In this document: positions 1 to 5,143 of the stretch, piece by piece
How positions within the stretch are numbered: position 1 is the stretch's first letter
Layout of the letters: every line of letters begins with the position of its first letter
NCBI GenBank assembly: GCA_030668755.1
Contig: DAOVEW010000070.1
Coordinates: forward strand, 1 to 6,423
Origin: Bacillota bacterium
Lineage (GTDB): Bacteria > Armatimonadota > Hebobacteria > Hebobacterales > Hebobacteraceae
DNA length: 6,423 nucleotides
Reading direction: 5' to 3'
Translations under genes and position numbers: made by a program
Notes under the pieces: model-generated
Told to the model about the DNA's origin: nothing
The model's input: the letters and a program-made list of their open reading frames with translations, nothing else
Database searches by the model: none

Positions 1-55
1 ATGCTCACATCTCACAGGCGCACGGCCCTGGTCGGCGGCGCGCAGCGAAGCACAC

Positions 56-100
56 GGCCGCCGGTTGCCCCATCGGGGCCCGACCGCGCTTGCGGCGGCC
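56..100. other. GC-rich inverted-repeat cluster
   Basis: GGCCGCC at 56-62 is the exact complement of GGCGGCC at 94-100. Inside lies a perfect GCCCC-ATC-GGGGC hairpin at 67-79, and CCGC/GCGG at 84-95 can form a competing small stem. No T-run follows on either strand, so this is not a classical intrinsic terminator. In DNA this rich in G+C such pairings arise often by chance; a structured 5' leader of a leftward transcript is one possible reading. Confidence 0.2.
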
Positions 101-151
101 CCTCGCCTTGGAGATCGAAACCCGTACACATCGTTCGCCGCTCTCCCTTGG

Positions 152-181
152 ATGCTACTGGAACCGCTTACCCTTTGTCAA
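152..181 (-). promoter_or_regulatory. Candidate leftward sigma70 promoter
   Basis: On the minus strand a perfect -35 box TTGACA (complement of 176-181) is followed after 18 nt by TAGCAT (complement of 152-157), a 4/6 match to TATAAT. The 18-nt spacing is the same as at the rhomboid and tRNA promoters of this window. Transcription would start near 145 and leave the window at base 1. No convincing start codon follows within the window: the ATG at 131 reads only 39 codons before a stop. Its gene would therefore start outside. Confidence 0.35.
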
Positions 182-348
182 GCCCGCCGAGGGGCGACTC
201 GCCAGGGCTGACCGGGGCATAACCGTTTTCTCTGGGTGCTTTGGATGGCGGAGTCTGTAGGAGGCACATTCCCGTGCCAACACGGTCGCGACAAGAATGC
301 CGCTCGTACCGGCCCAGACTTTGCGGTCACACCCGGCCGCGGGGTGGG

Positions 349-377
349 TTGAATCGCTCCTGCCTTTAGACTATAAT
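349..377 (+). promoter_or_regulatory. Sigma70-type promoter of the exported-protein gene
   Basis: TTGAAT (349-354) and a consensus TATAAT (372-377) are separated by exactly 17 nt, the optimal spacing for a housekeeping sigma factor. The expected transcription start is near 384, giving a leader of about 53 nt before the ATG at 437. It is the best -10 match in the window and the AT-rich hexamer stands out in GC-rich DNA. No operator-like palindrome was recognised around it. Confidence 0.75.
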
Positions 378-436
378 GGCGCCGGCCGGGGTGGCCTAAG
401 GCAGGCCGGGGGGTCAAAGGCGAGGAGAGCAAGCAC

Positions 437-2008
437 ATGGGGACACAAGCACACTGGCGGCTGGTGTGGATGGTTGCATTAGCGGTGCTTCTGGCAGGCG
501 TGAGCGCGGGGTTGCTCTGCGCGGCCGAGCGGGCGAAACCAGCACTCCCGGAGGCCGCTGTCCGCGATGCCGAACCCGACATCGAGTCGCTTCCCTCGGC
601 CGCTGGGCCCGAGATGGAATCCACGGGCGCCGTTAGGATCGCCGCGCCTGAGCCTGGCGCTAAGCTTCGCGGGCTGGCCGTCGTCGAAGTGGAGTGGGAG
701 GACCCGAGGGGCTACGTGATCTTCCGAGTCGGCGACAGGTTTGCTTACGCCACGACGCAACCATACGAGATGCGCTGGGACACGAGTACTACACTCGACG
801 GCCGACACATCGTGAGCGCAGACGCGTACGACGGGTCCGGCGGATATGCCGGGACCAGCTCCATCAGTGTCATCGTCGAGAACGCCATACCGACTCCGCC
901 CGAGGGCGTCCTCCTGACCGTGCTCTTCGATGAGCACGACCTCATGGCCCGGGAGATCGTCGCACGGGGAGAGCTCTCCAGTCTCGGCGCCGGTGAGGCG
1001 CTGCCGGCCGGATTCGACGTCCTGGGCGGCGACCTCCGCTGCACCTTGAACCAGTCGGTCATGGACACCTTCTATGAGGGCGCTTCCACCCTCGTCCGTA
1101 ACCGGCTGCGGATCGGGGCGCTGGTGGTCGGCGGAGAGAGCCGCACGCTGCCGGAGGTTGGGCTGTACGCCATGGTGCAGATATCGCGCAACGGCCTGGC
1201 TATCCCGGCGACCGCCGCGACGACCAAGCCGCGGCTGGGACTCGGGGAGGTCTCGGCGGCCCTGCGCGATTACCCCGTAGTGCCGGGCGACACCTGGGAG
1301 GCGCCCATCGGAGTTGTCTGCGACCTGTACACGCGCCGCGCGGTGTTCGTCCGAGGGCGACACACCTTCGACGGGCTGCGCTGGTTCCGGGGGCGGGAGT
1401 GTGCGGTGGTCACATCGAGCTACACGATACCGAAGCTGCCTCTGCTGGAGCCGAGGTCGCGAGAGACGGCCGCCGCGGCCGGCCTCGCGCCATCGCCATA
1501 TCGCATCGAGCTCACCCAGCAGCGCGGCATGCGAGGCGGACGGGGCGGCATGAGACGAGGCGCGGGCGCCAGGCGCGGTGCGGCGGCGACCCCACGGCCG
1601 GGCGCCGCTCCCGGGCGTCCCGCCGCGGGAGAAGTCGAGAGCGCGCGCCTGGTTGACCTCGAGGGCACGCGCCGCACGTACCTCACCCGCGCAACCGGAA
1701 CGGTGGTCCACACGGAGGACACGATACTGGGGAAGGTGGAGTTCCGGGCGGCGGCCAGCCAGCGGGCCGCCGCGGATATCGAACGGCCGCACAGCATCGA
1801 GCTCACTCAGCAGCGCGGCATGCGGGCCCGCGGTGGTGGTCGGGGGATGCGCGGCATGCGAGGCGGACGGGGCGGCATGAGACAAGGGGCGGGCGCCAGC
1901 CGCGGTACGGGGGCGACGCCACGGCCGGGCGCCCAGCGCGCGGGTGGCGCCATCCCACCTCGGCTCGATTACGGCTTCCGCCTCACCACCGACCTAGTGA
2001 CCCGCTAG
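437..2008 (+). CDS. Exported Ig-like domain protein with RGG/GMR repeats
   Basis: Uncharacterised 523-residue protein. The ATG is chosen because GAGGAG (422-427) lies 9 nt upstream and an N-terminal signal peptide follows at once: a hydrophobic core from about Leu9 to Leu27, with possible signal peptidase I sites after Ala24 or Ala30. Cys28 lacks a proper lipobox (GLLC), so a lipoprotein is unlikely. Residues about 66-148 resemble a bacterial Ig-like domain, with a 'YEMRWDT...DGRH' strand pattern and an Asp-Gly turn. Residues about 155-345 form a beta-rich region of unknown family, including 'PGDTWEAP' and 'FRGRECAVV'. Two Arg/Gly/Met-rich repeats (357-390 and 454-499) flank a segment (about 396-445) that reads as further beta strands, and the protein ends in another strand-like stretch, 'LDYGFRLTTDLVTR'. 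The repeats look like flexible insertions in a folded domain. The protein probably acts outside the cytoplasm; no catalytic motif is recognised. It converges on the rhomboid gene with a 23-nt gap. Confidence 0.85.
   Translation: MGTQAHWRLVWMVALAVLLAGVSAGLLCAAERAKPALPEAAVRDAEPDIESLPSAAGPEMESTGAVRIAAPEPGAKLRGLAVVEVEWEDPRGYVIFRVGDRFAYATTQPYEMRWDTSTTLDGRHIVSADAYDGSGGYAGTSSISVIVENAIPTPPEGVLLTVLFDEHDLMAREIVARGELSSLGAGEALPAGFDVLGGDLRCTLNQSVMDTFYEGASTLVRNRLRIGALVVGGESRTLPEVGLYAMVQISRNGLAIPATAATTKPRLGLGEVSAALRDYPVVPGDTWEAPIGVVCDLYTRRAVFVRGRHTFDGLRWFRGRECAVVTSSYTIPKLPLLEPRSRETAAAAGLAPSPYRIELTQQRGMRGGRGGMRRGAGARRGAAATPRPGAAPGRPAAGEVESARLVDLEGTRRTYLTRATGTVVHTEDTILGKVEFRAAASQRAAADIERPHSIELTQQRGMRARGGGRGMRGMRGGRGGMRQGAGASRGTGATPRPGAQRAGGAIPPRLDYGFRLTTDLVTR
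1504..1606 (+). repeat. Intragenic direct repeat, copy 1
   Basis: Encodes residues 357-390 of the exported protein: it opens with IELTQQRGMR and closes with ATPRPGA around an Arg/Gly/Met-rich core. It shares a perfect 35-nt identity block (1522-1556) with copy 2 (1849-1883), and the opening 12 codons differ from copy 2 by only one silent base. This similarity at the DNA level suggests fairly recent duplication or ongoing recombination between the copies. Confidence 0.9.
1795..1933 (+). repeat. Intragenic direct repeat, copy 2 (expanded)
   Basis: Encodes residues 454-499 of the exported protein. It is the same unit as copy 1 but carries 12 extra codons (36 nt) in the core, made of additional Gly-Arg and Gly-Met-Arg units ('RGMRGMRGG'). 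The 'GCGCGGCATGCG' stretch occurs twice inside this copy, which points to an internal tandem duplication. The length difference keeps the reading frame. Confidence 0.9.
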
Positions 2009-2031
2009 CGCGGACCCGGCCGCTGCAAGTG

Positions 2032-2772
2032 CTACCTGGACCAACGGATGTAGCGGGGCCGCCGCCTGCGCGGCTCGAAGCGGCGGATCAACGCCCAGCC
2101 CGCGACGAAGCCGCCGATGTGGGCAAAGAAGGCAACGCCTCCCTGGGCCGATCCCATGCTGTTCAGAATCTGCAGCAGGAACCAGATGAGCAGCACCAGG
2201 CCGGCCGGCAGCATGACCACCGTTATGAAGAAGAACAGGAAGACGAGGCACTGCACGCGCGCGTGCGGGAATTTGACGTAGTAGGCCCCCAGGACCCCTG
2301 CAATGGCGCCGCTGGCGCCGATCATCGGCACCGGCGAACGGAGGCTCATCAGGATCTGGGCCGCCGCTGCGAGCGCTCCGCAGACGAGATAGAATACCAG
2401 GAACCGCACATGCCCCAGCACGTCCTCGACGTTGTTGCCGAAGATCCAGAGGTACAGCATGTTGCTGCCCAAGTGCAGCAGCCCACCGTGCAAGAACATC
2501 GCCGTTAGGATCGTCAGCCAGGTAGGCTGGAGCACCTTGACAGGCAGATCTGCGACCAGCACGGCGGCCCGGACCGGCGGGGGAAGCACCTCTACAATAT
2601 CGGCTCCGCCCAGCAGCACGGCCGGAATGGCTCCGTGTGTGTAGACGAACACGACGTGCTCCACGTCCGAAAGCAGCAGTTGGTGGAGGAAGACAACGAC
2701 GTTGGCCGCGATGAGGGCGACGACCACGATGGGCAACGATCTTGTTGGGTTCTCGTCTCGAAATGGAATCAT
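2032..2772 (-). CDS. Rhomboid family intramembrane serine protease
   Basis: 246-residue polytopic membrane protease that would cleave transmembrane segments of substrate proteins within the membrane. The N-terminus 'IPFRDENPTR' is typical of bacterial rhomboids and supports this ATG, although no good Shine-Dalgarno is seen. Predicted membrane segments are near 14-34, 86-112, 122-142, 150-166, 174-203 and 212-230, the six-helix bacterial core. Family signatures are all present: HGGLLHLGSN (His95, His100, Asn104), GASGAIAG with the nucleophile Ser154, and AHIGG with the catalytic His218. The Ser/His dyad is therefore intact and the enzyme should be active. A loop of about 50 residues follows the first helix, and the C-terminus is a strongly basic tail (RRFEPRRRRPRYIRWSR) expected on the cytoplasmic side. 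The substrate is unknown. It is convergent with the exported-protein gene and divergent from the tRNA gene, so it is probably transcribed alone. Confidence 0.97.
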   Translation of the reverse strand: MIPFRDENPTRSLPIVVVALIAANVVVFLHQLLLSDVEHVVFVYTHGAIPAVLLGGADIVEVLPPPVRAAVLVADLPVKVLQPTWLTILTAMFLHGGLLHLGSNMLYLWIFGNNVEDVLGHVRFLVFYLVCGALAAAAQILMSLRSPVPMIGASGAIAGVLGAYYVKFPHARVQCLVFLFFFITVVMLPAGLVLLIWFLLQILNSMGSAQGGVAFFAHIGGFVAGWALIRRFEPRRRRPRYIRWSR

Positions 2773-2803
2773 GATGCAGCGGCCCGCTGCGGGGCGGCGG
2801 TGA

Positions 2804-2833
2804 ATTCTACCATCCGGCGAGGATGCCGGTCAA
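2804..2833 (-). promoter_or_regulatory. Promoter of the rhomboid gene
   Basis: On the minus strand TTGACC (complement of 2828-2833, 5/6 to consensus) is followed after 18 nt by TAGAAT (complement of 2804-2809, 5/6), with a TG one base upstream that makes an extended -10. Transcription would start near 2797, leaving a short leader of about 25 nt. The spacer contains a small inverted repeat, CATCC-GGCGA-GGATG (2811-2825), which could be a regulator site or chance. Confidence 0.65.
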
Positions 2834-2870
2834 ACACGGCCGGACGCGGCGGGGCAGAACGGCGACAGAA

Positions 2871-2900
2871 TTGACACCAGATCGGCGTTGCTGGTAGAGT
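2871..2900 (+). promoter_or_regulatory. Promoter of the tRNA-Lys gene
   Basis: A perfect TTGACA (2871-2876) is followed after 18 nt by TAGAGT (2895-2900, 4/6), preceded by TGG as an extended -10. The predicted start falls within a few bases of the tRNA 5' end at 2907, so little or no leader would need removal by RNase P. Its -35 lies 37 nt from that of the divergent rhomboid promoter. Confidence 0.65.
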
Positions 2901-2906
2901 GAGGCC

Positions 2907-2979
2907 GAGCCGTTAGCTCAGTTGGCAGAGCACCGGACTTTTAATCCGGGTGTCCTGGGTTCGAATCCCAGACGGCTCA
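2907..2979 (+). tRNA. trnK: tRNA-Lys (anticodon UUU)
   Basis: A complete 73-nt cloverleaf through the discriminator base. The acceptor stem GAGCCGT/ACGGCTC (2907-2913 with 2972-2978) pairs perfectly. The D arm is GCTC/GAGC (2916-2919 with 2928-2931). The anticodon stem CCGGA/TCCGG encloses the loop CTTTTAA, with anticodon TTT at 2940-2942. A 5-nt variable loop follows, then a T arm CTGGG-TTCGAAT-CCCAG (2955-2971). The discriminator is A2979, as usual for lysine. The CCA tail is not encoded (CA follows), so it must be added by a nucleotidyltransferase. The D-loop and anticodon loop closely match known bacterial tRNA-Lys. It decodes AAA and AAG lysine codons. Confidence 0.99.
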
Positions 2980-2983
2980 CATG

Positions 2984-2989
2984 TTTTTT
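2984..2989 (+). terminator. Possible T-run terminator after tRNA-Lys
   Basis: Six consecutive T residues begin 4 nt after the mature tRNA 3' end. No separate hairpin precedes them; only the T arm and acceptor stem of the tRNA itself could serve as the structure. A 5-bp hairpin (GTGCT/AGCAC, 2996-3010) lies just after the T-run but has no T-run of its own. Termination is plausible but may be partial, allowing read-through to the permease gene, for which no good promoter is seen in 2980-3094. Confidence 0.3.
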
Positions 2990-3083
2990 GGGGTGGTGCT
3001 GGCCAAGCACGCGACGGCCATGCGGTCGTAGCGCCAGCCAAGCCGAGATGACATTGAGTAGACAGAGGCCGACGCGCCCGCCC

Positions 3084-3088
3084 AGGAG
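3084..3088 (+). promoter_or_regulatory. Ribosome binding site deciding the permease start
   Basis: AGGAG ends 6 nt before the GTG at 3095, ideal spacing. Another GTG at 3091 is in a different frame that encodes only Arg/His-rich shadow sequence, so 3095 is the chosen start. Confidence 0.75.
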
Positions 3089-3094
3089 CGGTGA

Positions 3095-5143
3095 GTGACG
3101 AGCGGGTCGGATCAGACAACACACATACGTGTGATCAGGAAACACCGGGTGGTCGAGAGGGCGCCCGCCGGTGCGGCCGTTCATCTGCGCCGGGCGCTCG
3201 GCACGGCAGGCGTCTACGCGATCGGCTACGGCAACGTCGGTTCCTCCATCTACTACGCGCTCGGGATCGTGGCCACCTACGCGCTCGGCGCCACCCCCAT
3301 AGCGCTCGCCCTCGCGGGGATCATCTTCATCTTCACCGCGATGACGTACGCCGAAGGCGTCTCCATGGTGCCCACCGCTGGCGGCTCTGTGGCCTTCGCC
3401 CGTCGCGCGTTCAACGACCTCTTCAGCTTCGTCGCCGGCTGGGCTCTTGCCCTGAACTACATCGTCACGACGGCCATCTCCGCGGTCACCGCAGCGTTCT
3501 ACCTATCGTACTTCTGGCCCGCCCTCAAGGAGCAGCCTGCCCTGGCCGCCCTTGGCGGCATCGTCATGACGGTCCTGCTGATGCTGCTCAACATACGCGG
3601 GGTGAGAGAGACCGCCCGCCTGAACATAGCGTTCGCCGTGATAGACCTCGCCACGCAAGGCTTACTAGTCATACTGGGTATCACGCTCATCTTGAGCGGT
3701 TGGCGGAACTTGCTGGCCTATCCCAAGATGGGACCCGAATACTGGCCGGACACACATCAGCTCATCTTCGGAGTAGCCATCGCGATGGTCGCCTATGTGG
3801 GTCTCGAATCCGCCGCGCAGATGGCCGAGGAGACCAAGACCCCGACGCGGACTGTCCCGCGCGCGCTGCTGTGGTCCGTCATTACCGTGATCTTCATGTT
3901 CGCGGCCCTGCCCATCGTCGCTCTCTGCGCCATGCCCCCGATGGAGCTCGTGAGCGAGTGGGGCAACGATCCCGTGGCCGGGATCGCCTCCAAGTTGCCC
4001 GACTGGCAGTTCGCTTCGGGCGCGGTGGAGGCCAGGGTCCAGCTCTCTCACCTCATGATGCCCTGGGTCGCGATCCTTGCATTCACGATCCTCGCCATCG
4101 CTGCTAACGCCGGCATTCTGGCCGGCTCCCGCATCACGTACAATATGGCCCACCACCGGCAGGTCTTCCGCGGGCTCAGCTACGTCCACCCCAAATACAA
4201 GACCCCCAGCGTAGCAATCCTCGTGATATCAGGCGTCGCAGTGGCGATCATCGCCGCCGGGATGCGCTCCCAAGACCTGCTGCTCAAGCTGGGCGACCTC
4301 TACGTCTTCAGCTCGATGATGGCATTCTCCATGGCGCACCTCTCCGTGTGGGTGCTCCGCGTCAAGGAGCCGGACACTCACCGTCCCTTCTGGGCCTGGC
4401 CGACAGTGCGCATCGCCGGCCGGCCCATCTCGGTCACCGCGACGCTGGGCTTCCTGGCTTGTGCCGCAATCTGGGTGTGGATGGCAGTGAGCGAGGAGCA
4501 CGTGTTCGGGCGCAACATCGGCCTGGCTTGGCTTGCCATAGGCCTCCTCTTCTATGTCTGGTATCGCCGACGCGAGGGACTCGATCTGGTCCGGACGGCG
4601 GTCACTGAAGACGTGTCGCCGCTGGTGACGTTCTTGCCCGCGCCTCGCCGCAAGGAAATGACCCAACAGATTCGGCACATCCTCATCCCGGTCCATTCCC
4701 GCGAGTATGCCGATCACATGTCCCGCATCGCCTGTGACCTCGCCAGCCTCTACGTCGCCGACATAACAGCCGTCTATGCTATCGAGGTGCCGCGCTCCCT
4801 ACCGGTGGACGCCGATCTCTCCGAGGAGATGCGCCGCGCCGAGGACGTCCTGGAGGTCGCGGCCCACATCGCCGACACCGTCTACGATGTCAGCGTCGAG
4901 ACCGTCACCCTCCAGGCGCGCAGCGCGGGCGTCGGGATCGTCGAGTGTATTGCGCGGAGAGACGTGGACCTCATCCTCCTCGGCGTGCAGCGCGGCGGCC
5001 CGAGAACGCGAGATGCGCTTATATTCGGGACCACCGCCGACTACATCGCGCGGCACGCACCTTGCGCGGTTTGGACTGTCCGCTACGGAGAGAATACCTC
5101 CCGGGGGTCCGACGCGGGCCCGCGGGACGAACGAGAGCTATGA
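3095..5143 (+). CDS. APC-superfamily permease fused to UspA domain
   Basis: 682-residue inner-membrane protein. Residues about 38-510 form an amino acid-polyamine-organocation (APC) type secondary transporter with about 12 hydrophobic segments. The first helix has the unwound Gly-rich motif (GYGNVGSSIYY, 44-54) that forms the substrate site in this fold. YAEGVSMVPTAGGS (85-98) and 'EETKTPTRTVPRALL' between helices 6 and 7 are further family marks. Residues about 522-670 form a universal stress protein domain: it starts 'IRHILIPVHS' and ends with GG-9x-GTT (Gly634-Thr647) and 'ARHAPCAVWTVR'. Such fusions are known in bacteria and archaea, where the Usp part is thought to sense nucleotide or stress state and modulate transport. 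Here the usual Asp of the first strand is His534 and the glycine loop has about two extra residues, so ATP binding is uncertain. The substrate (an amino acid or amine) cannot be told. The start is GTG with a good ribosome site. The stop overlaps the aroA start as ATGA. Confidence 0.95.
   Translation: MTSGSDQTTHIRVIRKHRVVERAPAGAAVHLRRALGTAGVYAIGYGNVGSSIYYALGIVATYALGATPIALALAGIIFIFTAMTYAEGVSMVPTAGGSVAFARRAFNDLFSFVAGWALALNYIVTTAISAVTAAFYLSYFWPALKEQPALAALGGIVMTVLLMLLNIRGVRETARLNIAFAVIDLATQGLLVILGITLILSGWRNLLAYPKMGPEYWPDTHQLIFGVAIAMVAYVGLESAAQMAEETKTPTRTVPRALLWSVITVIFMFAALPIVALCAMPPMELVSEWGNDPVAGIASKLPDWQFASGAVEARVQLSHLMMPWVAILAFTILAIAANAGILAGSRITYNMAHHRQVFRGLSYVHPKYKTPSVAILVISGVAVAIIAAGMRSQDLLLKLGDLYVFSSMMAFSMAHLSVWVLRVKEPDTHRPFWAWPTVRIAGRPISVTATLGFLACAAIWVWMAVSEEHVFGRNIGLAWLAIGLLFYVWYRRREGLDLVRTAVTEDVSPLVTFLPAPRRKEMTQQIRHILIPVHSREYADHMSRIACDLASLYVADITAVYAIEVPRSLPVDADLSEEMRRAEDVLEVAAHIADTVYDVSVETVTLQARSAGVGIVECIARRDVDLILLGVQRGGPRTRDALIFGTTADYIARHAPCAVWTVRYGENTSRGSDAGPRDEREL

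Larger units (their letters stand above)
1..348. other. Non-coding upstream region
   Basis: No convincing gene is seen in this stretch. The open frames crossing it have compositions (Arg-, Pro- and Ser-rich, no domain pattern) typical of random GC-rich DNA. It contains a candidate minus-strand promoter at 152-181, a cluster of GC-rich inverted repeats at 56-100, and a short Shine-Dalgarno-preceded GTG frame at 274-369 that may be chance. The region is best read as the spacer between a gene lying left of the window, probably transcribed leftward, and the exported-protein gene to the right. Confidence 0.6.

Noticed and set aside
1..222. 73-codon open frame at the left edge
   Set aside because: Low-complexity Arg/Pro/Ser composition, no ribosome site visible because it starts at base 1, and it crosses the candidate leftward promoter.
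178..624. 148-codon minus-strand open frame over the left intergenic region
   Set aside because: It runs across the consensus promoter and the signal-peptide region of the exported-protein gene, has no recognisable motif and no good ribosome site.
479..1885. 468-codon open frame antisense to the exported-protein gene
   Set aside because: Its product is rich in Arg, Ala, Gly and His, with no domain pattern, and it mirrors the codon structure of the plus-strand gene. The plus-strand gene has a promoter, ribosome site, signal peptide and Ig-like domain.
2009..2031. Bidirectional terminator between the convergent genes
   Set aside because: Only a weak GCGG/CCGC 4-bp pairing is present, with no T-run on either strand.
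2955..2981. tRNA 3' end as an integration attachment site
   Set aside because: No repeat of the tRNA 3' end and no integrase or phage gene was found in the window.
2996..3010. GTGCT/AGCAC hairpin as a terminator for the tRNA
   Set aside because: The stem has only 5 bp, is not followed by a T-run, and lies after the T-run rather than before it.
3091..4107. 338-codon open frame starting at GTG 3091
   Set aside because: It overlaps the permease in another frame and encodes Arg/His-rich sequence with no motif; the ribosome site is better spaced for the GTG at 3095.
4945..5139. N-terminal extension of AroA
   Set aside because: The extra 65 residues are Arg-rich shadow of the Usp-domain coding sequence. 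The EPSP synthase family N-terminus aligns with the ATG at 5140.
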